A DNA stretch of 64,000 nt from Pyropia haitanensis (taxonomy: Eukaryota; Rhodophyta; Bangiophyceae; Bangiales; Bangiaceae), in contig SDUX01000007.1 in assembly GCA_008729055.1 (NCBI GenBank), positions 5,811,009 to 5,875,008 of the forward strand, given 5' to 3'. The notes beneath the pieces were generated by a model, which saw nothing but the letters and a program-made list of their open reading frames with translations, was not told where the DNA came from and searched no databases. Below, one piece after another: positions 53,755 to 63,999 of this stretch (position 1 is the stretch's first letter; each line of letters starts with the position of its first letter). A program made the position numbers and the translations under genes.

Positions 53755-55301
53755 GGGCCGCGGTAGGGGCCGCCCCACCCGGCCGGCCACGCCGCGACGG
53801 GCAGCAGCGGGCCGCGTCGGGCGGGCGGGGCGGCGATCCGCGGCGTGCTGCCACCGCGCGGTGTCTTTGCGACGGGCGAGCCAACAGGCGGACCGCCGGT
53901 GCTGACCGCCAAAGACGCCACGACCCCGCGAAAGAGGAACGAAAAGCTGCGCGAGACTGAAAAAGTTTTGCCACGTGGGAATGTGTGCCGCATCTGTTGG
54001 CGAGTAAACGGTCACAAGTGTGACCAAAAGAGTTCGCCACGCGCGCTGTGGTCGAGGCCGACGACGAGCGGGCGCTTGCTTCGCGCTTCCCGCCCCACGT
54101 CACGTCAACGGCGGCAGCAGCGGCAGCAGTAGAGGTAGTAGCACATGAATGTCATAGCCGGCAGCGCGTGACGCTGCGCCGCTCACCTCCGTGGCGACAG
54201 GGGCGCTGTGGTACTCATGCGGACGGCCGTCGCGCTCGTCTTTTCGGCCACATCCGCTTATCATGAGAAAAGCAGGCGGTCCCCCGCCCCGCGCTGCGCC
54301 GTCAGTCCACGTGGTCCACCTCTGGCGCCAGATGCGCCCACCGCACCAGCAGGTGTCCTCCCGACGGGAGCGTCACCTCTGTGCGGCCGACGCCCGCGAC
54401 GGGGTCCGCGACGACCACGGGGGGGGCCTCGCCCTATCCACGTAGCCGCCGGACGGGGGCTGCCGACGTCTCTCGCGTCTGCGGTGGCCGACCCCGCCAG
54501 TCGCGCAGCACGAGGACGCCTCCGCCGCGCGTCGCCGCCGCCACTGATGACGCCGTCGTCGCCCCCAATACCTAGCGCCGCGACCAGTCCCTCTCCCTTT
54601 GCGCCTCTCATCTCCCTTCTCCTCTTCCTCCATCTCGTCCTCCTCCTCAGTCTCTTCTTACGCCTCCTCTGCCCCCTCGGTCTCCAACCTCGCGTCTCAG
54701 ACCGCACGCCAAATTTCCCCACTAACCTTCCCCTTCTCCTCACTAGAACTGCTGTCGGCGGCGCATGCTACCTGCCAACATTCTCTGGTGCGCCCTTCAT
54801 GCACCCTTGGCGACCTCCCGGACGGTGGGTGGTCCACCACCCCGCCATACACGGATTCATACACTACAGCGGGCGGGGAGACCAGCCCCCCATCACCACC
54901 AGCACCATCACCCCTACCGCCGCTGCCGCTGCCATCGCCGCCACTGCCACCGCCAACACCGCCCTGCGCCGCGTCACTCGCCAGCGGGAGGCCACGCGGG
55001 GGCGTCGATCGCCGCGTCCGACAAGGTCGGCTGCGCCTCTGACAAACTACAATTACCTCCCCTGATTTGTACATACGTGTCTGTGACAATTCTCTACGAA
55101 TCTTGTCCCGCGCAGACCAATTACAGGTCGCGGGTCGGGCAGCGGCGTGAGCGCCGCGCGCGCGTGCCTTCACGCCGGACGCGAGAGCCGGCCTCAACCA
55201 CCTTGGCTCGTTGACGGTTGCGGACGACATGACCTGAGCGGGTTCGAGCTCCCGCGCTCCCACACGCTCGCTGCCCCTGCTCCTCCCGCACCCGCGGCGC
55301 C
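53755..55301. other. Divergent intergenic region
   Basis: It lies between ALG6 (minus) and the gene at 55302 (plus). Composition is balanced at 53900-54200 and pyrimidine-rich at 54560-54760. No gene is supported. GACCAATTAC near 55117 is a CCAAT-box-like site about 185 bases before the ATG at 55302. Confidence 0.5.
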
Positions 55302-56462
55302 ATGGCCGTGCCGGTGGCACGGGTCAAGTCCAAGGACGGCGTCGTTCTTCACCTGCGCGGCGGTAACAGCTCGCCTCCCGCTCCTCCACCCTGCCACGAG
55401 GGCCCCCCCGCGAGTTACACCTACCTACGCTCCACAGGGAGCACCAATGCGCCGCGCTTCTTTGACCTCTACTACATCCCCGCCAATGTCGCCAAGGCCG
55501 TGAACCTTGCGGCTGGGTTTTATGCCACTCCCGCGGCCGGCGACGAGTTTGAGGTCCTGGTCGCGGCTAACCGAGCGGGGGTAGCCGCCCGCGACCGCGT
55601 CTACGGCGCGCTGCCACCCCCGTACGACCAGTTGGAGGTGGGTCTGGCCGTGGATGGCGTCGCGACGCAGTACTTTTCGTTTTGGATGCGCCGATCCGCT
55701 CCCACCAACGTCCCCTTCCGCGGCTGGCCAGAGGGCAACAACCAAGGCGCGTCCACCGTTGGGTATCGGCGCTTCCGCATGGACCGCACCGTGGGGGTGG
55801 CGGGCGACGCCGCGGCGGTGGCCGCCGACTCGAGCCCCGACGTCGGCCGCCTCTCCCTCACGTGGCGCCCGTGCCGGCGTAAGGGGCTCATGTCGAGGCC
55901 CAAGGCGGGGCGCGCGCCCGCCGCTGCGGCGGTCCTCTCCGAGCGGGAGGCCGTGAAGAACCGATCGCTGGCCGCCGGCGTCGGCGCGTCGGTCGCGGTG
56001 GCGCGCGACCTCCACTTTTCTGTCCAGCGCGGGCGGCCGCTGCCCGCCGAGGAGGTGACCATCTACTATCGAGAGCGGCGCGTGCTTGTTGCACGAAAGG
56101 TCTTGCTCGAGAATGGGCTGGTGGCGCCAGCCTACCGTGAGGCGGTGGCGGCTGGGAGTGGCGGCGGCGCAGCGACAGCGGCGGGGCCCGCTGGGGTGGC
56201 GGCTGGGGGGAGCCCCGCGGGCCCACCAGCGGCCGGAAATGGCAAGGGCCCCTGGCTGGGCGGCGGCGGGTCCCCCGCGTACGTGATCAAACCAGAGGCG
56301 AGGTTGAGCGGCGCCGCCGCCGGCGCGGCTGGCGCCGACACGCCAACACCCGTCAAGTCCGAGGTGGGCGTTGCGGCTGCTGGGACGGCCGCCTCGTCGG
56401 GGGGGGGCGGGCGGAGCTCCCGCAAGCGCAAGGCGGAAGTGGAGATCATTGTTCTGGACTGA
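55302..56462 (+). CDS. Conserved-looking protein of unknown function with C-terminal NLS and SUMO-interaction-like motif
   Basis: A 386-residue single-exon protein from ATG 55302 (MAVPVARVKSKDGVVLHLRG). Residues about 40-200 look like a compact beta-rich domain: YTYLRSTGSTNAPRFFDLYY, GDEFEVLVAANRAG, YDQLEVGLAVDGVATQYFSF and YRRFRMDRTVGVAG. It weakly recalls DUF7918-like domains, but I cannot assign it. Residues about 250-280 (VTIYYRERRVLVARKVLLEN) may be a second strand-rich part. The tail is Gly/Ala/Pro-rich and ends RSSRKRKAEVEIIVLD: a basic nuclear localisation signal followed by a hydrophobic VEIIVL core next to Asp, as in SUMO-interaction motifs. Inference: a nuclear protein. The frame is unbroken and coding-like throughout. 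Confidence 0.72.
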   Translation: MAVPVARVKSKDGVVLHLRGGNSSPPAPPPCHEGPPASYTYLRSTGSTNAPRFFDLYYIPANVAKAVNLAAGFYATPAAGDEFEVLVAANRAGVAARDRVYGALPPPYDQLEVGLAVDGVATQYFSFWMRRSAPTNVPFRGWPEGNNQGASTVGYRRFRMDRTVGVAGDAAAVAADSSPDVGRLSLTWRPCRRKGLMSRPKAGRAPAAAAVLSEREAVKNRSLAAGVGASVAVARDLHFSVQRGRPLPAEEVTIYYRERRVLVARKVLLENGLVAPAYREAVAAGSGGGAATAAGPAGVAAGGSPAGPPAAGNGKGPWLGGGGSPAYVIKPEARLSGAAAGAAGADTPTPVKSEVGVAAAGTAASSGGGGRSSRKRKAEVEIIVLD

Positions 56463-58221
56463 CGCGGCATGGCAACCGCGAGAACGCCCGTTGTTTTTTT
56501 TTGATCGAGCCCCGGGGCCGAGAGCGCCCAGCCGCTGTGGAGACAACCCCGTAGCCAACAGGCCTTGAGACGACCCCGTAGCCTGCCGCCACCAAAGGGC
56601 CCGGGGGGCAATGCGCCACGAGTGGTGCGCCGGCGAGATTGACCGCCATCATGGTCACTGTTGCTGCTGCTGCCACCGCCGCCGGTGCTGTCGCACGCGC
56701 GACGGCGGGCGAGGACGGGAAACCTCGTCGACCGCCAGCGACAGGCACTGGGCGTACACCCGGGGTCCTGCGCGGCGAGCTGCCCCCCCTCTCGCATGCT
56801 GCTGCCCCTCTACGCTCTCGCTGCTGCTGTCATCCCCACCCTCTACGCTCTCGCTGCTGCTGTCATCCCCACCCGTGTCGGATTACTAAAGTGCACGCTG
56901 GCCTCAAGGACCTACCGCTGCCGCCGGCCGCACCACTACCACCGTGGGGGCCCAAGTCGTCTACCCGCGCCACCGCCGCGACCGCCCCCCACCGCAGGTC
57001 AACCGGTACGCCCGCGTCTCCCGCCGCGACCGCCGCGTCGAGCGCGTCCGCCACCGCACCTGGCAGCTGCTACCCGCCGTCGGCCTCGGCTGCCGCCGCC
57101 GTCGCCGCCGCCGTCGCCAGTCGCGCTTCCTGGGGGAAAGCGTCAGCAAAGAGCGCCCCGCAATGGCCACGCCTTTCGAGCGGGAGAAAGAAGCGGTGCA
57201 GGTCACAGCGTCGACTGCGCCGCCGCCGCCAGGCCACTTCACACGGCGATGTCGTCGTTGCCGCGTCCGCCACCGCCGCGGGCACTCAGAGAACCTTGCA
57301 CAGCACCGCTGGCAGAGGGGGAAGAACGGCGCTGACGACCCCCCGAAGTGTTGCATGCAAATTAGAGCGGCGTCCTGCTGGAACAGCGGTGGCTGCCACG
57401 AGCTCTCGAGATCGGCAGCGGACACAAACCGACAGAGGTTGCAACGGCATTGGCTGCCGTCGAATCTGTTTCGCCTCGGGAGGCAAGCGCAGGTCACACG
57501 CTGGCCACACCCCGCGAGAGGGGCGGCGGCAGCCGCCGCATCCATTGCGAGGCTGCGCGTTGGCCGTCGCCCGCCAGCGGCCACGCCGCCACAGCGTTAC
57601 TACCGGTCGGCGCTGCACACCGGGGCAGCACGCACCCGCTCTCCTCCCCCCCCCCCCCTCCCCCTCTTGTGCATGTGGCCGCGGTGTAATCGCGGTGCGG
57701 GTGTGCGGATGGCGGTAGCCGCGGCCCGCGGCCGGTCGCGCGCGACCGGCAGGCGTGGCGGTGCCCGGCCGCCGCGGCGGCCGCCGGGACCTGCGCAAGG
57801 GTCCGTTCCTTCTCCCCGCTGCACGCACGCAGCGGTGTGCCACCCGCCAAGTGGCTGACATTGTTGGGGGGGGGGGGTAGCGTGCTGGGGGTGTAGTGAC
57901 GACGCTGCCACCGCGGCGCCACGCTGGGTCGACGTGGCGTCGCGGCCCGACGCAGCTCGTACGCCTGCGGCCGTGGGTACCTACTTCCGCCGTGCCCGTG
58001 GCCGCGGTCACCACTGGCCAACCGCTCCTCCATCGCGTCGCGTCACTTCCCGTCCCTGTTGCTGCGTCGCGTCACTCCCCGTCCCTGTTGCCGCGTCGCG
58101 GCGCGGCGCGTCGAGCGACCTCAACGACGAGAGGTCGCGTCGCTTCCTCCCCTCCCCCCCCCTCCCACTCTCCCCCGCCGCTCCCTTGCCGGTAGCCGGG
58201 GAGGAGACGGCGAGCGCGACC
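56463..58221. other. Intergenic region before the Ppx/GppA gene
   Basis: No supported gene. A 24-26-base direct repeat (CCCTCTACGCTCTCGCTGCT followed by GCTGTCATCCCCACC) occurs at about 56808 and 56839. GCC/CCG-rich blocks follow. The tandem CGTCGCGTCACTTCCCGTCC-type repeat at 58030-58100 lies just upstream of the Ppx/GppA start. Confidence 0.55.
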
Positions 58222-60066
58222 ATGAACACGGGCGGTGGGGGTGGCCTCGGCCACCCCCTGGGGCGGCCGCCCGGCACCGGCTCCGCCACCGTTGCGGTGC
58301 CTCGACGGTGGGCGGCGCGATTCGGCGACGCCGCGGCGCTGGCCACGACGGACGCCGTAGCGGGGGGCTCGCCGGTCGGCACGCCGTCGTTTGTGCGCCT
58401 GTGCGATGCGACACTCGATGGGCTGCGTGGCCTCGACGACGGCGGCGGCGGCGGCGGCGGCGGCGGCGACGGCAACGGCGCCGAGGGAGGCGACGGCGGC
58501 GGCGACGGCGGCGGCGTTGCGGGTGTCGACGGGCGGCTCGAGTGTCTGTCGCTCGTGTCCGTCTCGGACGGGGACGTGTCGTCGGTTGCGTCGTCCCCGC
58601 CGTTGGTGTCCTTTTCGCTGGACGCCGCATGCCTGGGCTCCCTTCCACCCCTGCTGCCGGCTGGTCGGACTGCCGCGGCCGACGCGGTCGGGGGAGGGGG
58701 GCCGTTTGACGACGGCGGCGGTGACGCACGCGCGGCTGGCGTGTTGGAGGGCGCCCACGGGACGGCCGCGTCGCTGCCGCCGCCGCCGCCGCCGCCGCCC
58801 TTGACCGGCTTTGTGCGTCGCGGGGCGATGGATATCGGCACGAGCTCTCACAAGCTCCTCGTCGCGGACGTGCACCCCCCGTCTGGCACGGTGCTGCCCA
58901 TGGCGGTGTATGAGGTGCGCGTGCCGCTCGGCGCGTCGCTGTTGGCGGCGGCCGAGGGCGGGCGCGACGGGTGCGCCGACGGCGGTGGTGGGTGCGCTGA
59001 CGACGGCGCCAGCTGCGATGACCGGTTGGCGCTGCCACCTGACGCGCTTGCAGCATCGGCGGCGGCGGTGTCGACGCTCGCCGCGGCGGCGGCCGCGGCA
59101 GGTGTTCCCGCCGGTGCGACGGCGGGGGTGGCGACCGCCGCGTTTCGGCGGTCGGCCAATGGTGCGTCGCACGTGGCGGCGGTGGGCGCCCGCCACGGCC
59201 TGCGGCTGGTGGTGGTGGACGCGGCCGCCGAGGGGGAGCTCGCCCTGCTCACCGTTGCCGCGTCGCTGGGCGTCCCCGCCTCCGGCTTTGGTGGCGATCA
59301 CAGCAGTGGCCTTGGCAGCGGTGGCGGCGGTGGTCTGCCGCCGGGCCTCGTCGTGTGGGACTCGGGTGGCGGCTCCTTCCAGCTGACGGCCGCCGCGCCG
59401 GCCGGCTGTGGCGCCGGCCTCGACGTGTACCAGGGCGGCCTTGGCAGCGCCGACGCGGCCGCCACGTGGGCGGCGCTCACGGCGGGGCCTGGTGCGGACG
59501 CCGCCGGCGAAGCGCACGTGGCCGCCCTGCTGCGCTCACTAACCGCCCGCGTTGTGGCCGACGGCGGCGGCGGCGGCGGCGGCGCTGCGCGCGTCGCGGC
59601 CGCCGCCCGCCGCGGCACGGGCGCGGGGGTGGTGGGCGTTGGCGGCGACCGTAGCCTGTTTGCGATTGCCGCGGCAGCGGTGGGGGGGAGGAGCGGGGGG
59701 GATGACGGCGCGCCAATTACGGTGGGGGGGGTGGAGGCGGCGCTCTGGCGCGCCGCGGCGGACCTGCCAGGGGGGTGGCGCCGCCGGCGTGGGCGGAGGA
59801 GAGGGGCTGCCGCCGCTGCTGAGGGTGCTGCGGCGAGGAGGGCAGAGTGCACGGCCGCCGCGGTTGGGGCGGTCGCCCTGCCGCCGCCGGCGGTGCCGCC
59901 GGCCGACGTGGAGCGCGTCGTTGTGCGGCTGGCGCTGCTTCTGGCGGTCATGCGCGTTCTGGGCGTGGACCGTTTCCGCTACGTGCCCGCGACAGGGGTG
60001 TGTGGGGGGGTGGCGCTGTGGCCGGCGCTGTGGGAGGAGCGGGCCGCGGGGGTGCGGTGGGCGTGA
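58222..60066 (+). CDS. Ppx/GppA-family exopolyphosphatase/guanosine-pentaphosphatase-like protein
   Basis: The family cleaves phosphate from polyphosphate or from pppGpp. The protein has 614 residues from ATG 58222 (MNTGGGGGLGHPLG). Residues 1-195 are a low-complexity extension. The ASKHA-type domain starts GAMDIGTSSHKLLVADV with Asp204 in phosphate loop 1. Next is ATAAFRRSANGASHVAAVGA, like the ATSALRDA-x-N motif, then LVVVDAAAEGELALLTVAAS. Phosphate loop 2 is VVWDSGGGSFQLTA at about 380. The usual catalytic Glu in the ISG-x-EEA segment corresponds to AAEGELAL. The C-terminal part (VVRLALLLAVMRVLGVDRFR) resembles the end of the GppA fold; no HD domain is seen. This family is mainly bacterial; eukaryotic copies are known in fungi (Rtg2) and some algae. 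Location and substrate are unknown. Confidence 0.85.
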   Translation: MNTGGGGGLGHPLGRPPGTGSATVAVPRRWAARFGDAAALATTDAVAGGSPVGTPSFVRLCDATLDGLRGLDDGGGGGGGGGDGNGAEGGDGGGDGGGVAGVDGRLECLSLVSVSDGDVSSVASSPPLVSFSLDAACLGSLPPLLPAGRTAAADAVGGGGPFDDGGGDARAAGVLEGAHGTAASLPPPPPPPPLTGFVRRGAMDIGTSSHKLLVADVHPPSGTVLPMAVYEVRVPLGASLLAAAEGGRDGCADGGGGCADDGASCDDRLALPPDALAASAAAVSTLAAAAAAAGVPAGATAGVATAAFRRSANGASHVAAVGARHGLRLVVVDAAAEGELALLTVAASLGVPASGFGGDHSSGLGSGGGGGLPPGLVVWDSGGGSFQLTAAAPAGCGAGLDVYQGGLGSADAAATWAALTAGPGADAAGEAHVAALLRSLTARVVADGGGGGGGAARVAAAARRGTGAGVVGVGGDRSLFAIAAAAVGGRSGGDDGAPITVGGVEAALWRAAADLPGGWRRRRGRRRGAAAAAEGAAARRAECTAAAVGAVALPPPAVPPADVERVVVRLALLLAVMRVLGVDRFRYVPATGVCGGVALWPALWEERAAGVRWA

Positions 60067-61681
60067 CCCGCTGGTGAGGGGTGGGCGTGTGCATGTCCTG
60101 TATTATTGACTGGATGGGAGCCTCATTGCGGCCGTTGCACGGTCGCTGCTGCGGCGAGATGGGCTTGAGGAAAGCCGCCTTGCGTGCAATGAAGGGACCC
60201 GCAAGCGCGTCGACACGCACTGCGGAGACGTGCGACGCCGATCTCAGTATGAATGTAAAGACTACTGGTTGCGGTACACGAAAAACGACCCTCTCGGCCA
60301 GAGAACACTGCTGTTTTTGCCACGACTCTCTGGATGGGTCGCAATATGAACACGGGGCGAAGATCGACGAAGGACGGAAACAAAACGCTTCTTTTCCTTC
60401 ACACCCACGCTGCAAGAGCACAACAAAGACTGGTTAGCAAACAACGGAGAAGTCTTCTCGCTTAAACACAAGTGACATTGAACGACGGAAAGGGCAATCG
60501 GGGAAGTACGATGGCTACCCGAGCAATCTAACCGCGATGCTGCGCCGCAACTGTCCAGGCACGCTGTGAGGTGCCGGACAGAAGCACCTTGGCAAGAAAA
60601 CCATCAACCCACTACCCCCCCCCCATCGAGACAAAGAGGCGCCTACGCCGCACTTCCTGGTCGCTGCGCAAACCATCGGCAACGGCAACGCTGGTGACAA
60701 AGGGCCATCCAATACGCTCGCACAGAGCGTCCGCACAAGCCGCACAAACCAAACACAAAAGGCACAATGAACCAAGCCACAAAAAGAGGAGCAACAAGAG
60801 GAAACAAGCTCGCTGCGCAACCCGGCGACGAATCAGAGCGAGGACAAGTAGCCATCATAAACGCAGGTAGACGGGGGGGGGGGAGAACATGGGTGGGTAA
60901 CCCTAACCCCCGGGGGTCGGTCCCCCCACAGGCATAACATGGGTGTGGGCGCTCCTCCGACACCCGCCGTCACGTAGAAGTGCACGACACGGGCTTTCCT
61001 AATTAGAGGCCGTCGCTCTTGACCCCCCCGAGGCGGGAAGTAGGCCCATGGAGAGGTACCTCGCCCGTGGCAGAGGGGAGGTCGTGCTTTTTGCCGAGCG
61101 CCTCGGCATCGCAGGAGGCGCCGCCGTCGTGGTTTTTATACTGCCTCACACGATGGCCGGATAAGTGGGAGGCCCGTGATCCAATCACAAGCGCAACGCT
61201 CGGATTTAGGGTGCGTGCGTGTGTCAAATACAGCGTATCAATGAAATTTGACTGTTCATGTTGCGTCCGCAAGCTGGGGTCTTCGGCGTTGTCGCCTCCT
61301 TCTACCGTCTGTGGTGGCTGCGAACTGTACCGCTTTCGTCGGCTGCAGCTGAGCCCCTTGCCATTGCCGACTCGACGACCCGTCTACGCTCTGTCACCTT
61401 TGGCGGATGGGCTCTTGCGCTCCTGATGCGCTGTTGAGAGCAAGCGGTCGGCATTGAGTAGATCCAGACGCACGAGCATCGAGCCCATCATCGTCACCGC
61501 ATTGTCAGCAGCGACGCGGGTGTGGCACGCGCACGGTCGCTCTGCTGTTGTCCAAGGCGAGCGGCCCAGCCGCCCCATTACTGAGCGTGTGCACACCAGC
61601 GACTGGCGGTTAGTGGCAGCCTCTAGCTCGTGGCTGCGCTGACCTCGAGCGTACGCACCGTTCCTTCTTCCTGGTATCGCG
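60067..61681. other. Lower-GC intergenic region
   Basis: No gene is seen; stop codons occur in all frames. It is one of the least GC-rich parts of the window. Near 60889-60945 the sequence ACATGGGTG occurs twice around a short AACCCTAACCCCC stretch. The last 60 bases lead into the MYND gene. Confidence 0.6.
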
Positions 61682-62665
61682 ATGGCAGAGGGGGACACCC
61701 CTGCGGCTGCTACGGCTTCCAGGGACCCCCCCTCCTCCAAGGCCAGCGACGCAGTTGAGGACGTGACCCCCGCTCCCTCTTCCCCTCCCAAGGATGTCAC
61801 CCCTGTGTACTCGGCCGAGATTAAGCGCCTCGTCAAGTCCGTGCGTGCCCTCCCCCGCTCCTCCCGCGCCGAGTCTGGCGGCCCCAAGCGCGTCTGGCAG
61901 ATTGTGGCCGTCCCGCTCCGCGTGTGGGCGACTGACCCCGCGACTGGCCGCGTTATCCGCCCCTACTACAACCTTGCCCTGGAGCTCTATCCGTCGGGCA
62001 CCGTCTCGGGCTGTGGCCGCGTGCGGACGCGCGTCGACGTGCCGCCACCAGCGTCTGAACTCCTCCGTTTTGCGCTGGCGGCAATGGCGGAGCCTGCCGG
62101 CGACAACGCGCCACGGGTGCGGCCGGATGTGGTGACGTTTGTGGACGCTGCTACGACGGCAGCGGCGACGCCCGCGCTGACCGCGGTTGGCATTGAGCCG
62201 CAGACACTGTCGCTCGCCGATGGCGTCGCTGAGTATGTGGCGTCGCTGTCGGCCAAGATGGTGGAAAAGGACACGGCCGCGGTTGGCGACGCTTCGAACC
62301 ACCCGGGGCTGCTCCGCACCCCTGGAATCACCGTGTCCGTGCTGCGGTCGCTCCACGACTCGGCGGCCGCGATGGCCACGGCGCGGCCATGGCGGGTGCT
62401 CCCGGAGAGCATCGCGCTGCGGTTCACGACCCTGAACGGCCGCGTGTACTATGTGAGCGTCTTTGGCTCGGACGGCGACGCGACGGGCTTTGTCGCCGCC
62501 CCGTCGCTGGTCGCGCTGCAGGCCAAATTCACTCGTGCCACGGGGCGGGGTGTACCCGTCTTTGGCGAGGGGGAGGAGCTGCCTGCGGTGTATGGGGGTG
62601 AAGTGGTGACTTGCGCGGCGTGCGGTCGACGGCTGGCGGAGCGAGGGCGGACGCGACGGCTTGCA

Positions 62666-62698
<33 letters not shown>

Positions 62699-63346
62699 GC
62701 CACCGCCCCCGGCGTTGACGGCGGCAACGTGTCTGACGGCGTCGGCACAGACGGCGCAGATGGCGACCGCGACTCGCTCGTTGACCGCTGCTCCCGCTGC
62801 CATGCAGTCTACTATTGCGGCCCGGCGTGCCAGGCACGCGACTGGGCGGCCCGGCACCACGCAGAGTGCACCGACGCGGAGGCAGGCCCGCGGCTAGCCG
62901 CCCGCCACGAGGCGGCGTGGACGCGGCGGGAGCTGGCGCTTCTCCTCTGCGACCCGACGGCGGTGCCGTTTGACGACCTCGACGCGGTCGCTGAACACGG
63001 CCTCGCGTCGGTCGTGGGCGACCCGGACAAGCCAGTGTCCGACGGCGGCGGCGTCCTCTACCCCGTCCCGTTTGTCACCGTGGCCCAGGTGGGGGCGGGC
63101 GCCGCCGGGGCGGCTGGGGGACCCGCGCCGTCGTCGGCGGGCAAGGCCAAGCCGGGGGTGGACCGCCCGACGCTGTCCGAGATTGAGTTTCTTGACGCCG
63201 CCGCCCGCGCGCTGGCCGAGCTCGACGCACCCCCGTCGAGGGGGATGGAGGTGGCCGCCCAGGGGCTCCGCATCTGCGTGGAGCGGAACATGGCGGCGGG
63301 GGCGGCACCACCGGTGGTTGAGGAGATTGATGTGACAGGCTCGTGA
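61682..63346 (+). CDS. MYND-type zinc-finger protein with long N-terminal domain
   Basis: A 554-residue protein from ATG 61682 (MAEGDTPAAATASRDPPSSK). Residues about 70-290 form a conserved-looking domain: RVWQIVAVPLRVWATDPATG, NLALELYPSGTVSGCGRV, RPDVVTFVDAATTAA, SLADGVAEYVASLSAKM and RPWRVLPESIALRFTTLNGR. This pattern recalls the N-terminal domains of algal and plant MYND proteins of the DUF6930/DUF7309 type (tentative). The MYND finger uses CAAC at 311-314, then about 55 Ala/Gly/Asp residues, then RCSRCHAVYYCGPACQARDW and AARHHAEC. The wide gap between the first two Cys pairs is unusual; MYND domains normally have 7-13 residues there. MYND fingers bind Pro-rich partners. The partner is unknown. 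The C-terminal 180 residues include LSEIEFLDAAARALAELDAP. The frame is unbroken. Confidence 0.82.
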
Positions 63347-63582
63347 GCAGCGGGGAGGTGGCACCCGCCGATGGCTTGCCTGGAAGCCGTGTTGAAACTG
63401 TCTTTTTCCGCTGATGCGTTGGGAATGCCGCCGGCTGTCAGTTGCGGCCTTCATTGGGCGCTCGCTGCGCGGCAGCCCCCGCCGACGAGCCCGTCGATCC
63501 TCCTGTGTCGTGCCTCTGGCACGTGACGGACGGGGCATAGAAAAGAGTGACTGGCTGGCACCCCCGTTGGCCCCCCGTCGCG
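63347..63582. other. Short intergenic stretch after the MYND gene
   Basis: Balanced composition, no gene. A minus-strand frame from 63842 to 63438 (with SGARHHTYDATGG and VTLFYAPSVTC) overlaps it and could belong to the partial gene at the right edge. Confidence 0.4.
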
Positions 63583-63999
63583 TCATAGGTGTGGTGTCGG
63601 GCCCCCGACACGGTGAGGGTGCCATCCGCCCCTGCGCAAATACGCGCCCGACGGCGGACCATGCCGCGGGCGGGGGCGCTGCCGGCGGTGTGCGCGGTCC
63701 CGTCGGCCAAAGCGCTCACGAAGAGTGCCCGAGGCGCCGCCGCTGCGGACGCCGCCGCTGCGGACGCCGCCGCCGCCGCCGCACCCGCGGCCGCCGCCGC
63801 CGCGCCCGCAGCCGCCGCCGCAGCTGCCGCCGCCGCTGCCACCCACCCACTGCTGCGGCAGGCAGGCCCGCCTCGTCCGCGGCGCGGCTCGAATGGTGCT
63901 TATCCCGTCACAGCGGTCGGCCCCCTTCGCCGCCGCCGCGACGCCGCCGTCCACCTCGTCCTTGTCAGCGTCATTGGCCGCAGCGTCCGCGTGGACAGC
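63583..63999 (-). CDS. Possible partial gene entering from the right edge
   Basis: The minus-strand frame starting at the window edge reads AVHADAAANDADKDEVDGG then KGADRCDGISTIRAAPR. The Asn/Asp/Lys/Glu content and the GC-rich third positions look like real protein. Towards 63840 it becomes Gly/Cys/Arg-rich low complexity, and a GTGGGT donor follows CAGTG near 63853, so the exon may end there. A poly-Ala frame in another phase (63842-63438) might be the continuation. No family recognised, and the gene is truncated by the window. Confidence 0.25.
   Translation of the reverse strand, partial: AVHADAAANDADKDEVDGGVAAAAKGADRCDGISTIRAAPRTRRACLPQQWVGGSGGGSCGGGCGRGGGGRGCGGGGGVRSGGVRSGGASGTLRERFGRRDRAHRRQRPRPRHGPPSGAYLRRGGWHPHRVGGPTPHL

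Noticed and set aside
60895..60915. Telomere-type repeat AACCCTAACCCCC
   Set aside because: Fewer than two units; expected by chance and not at a sequence end.
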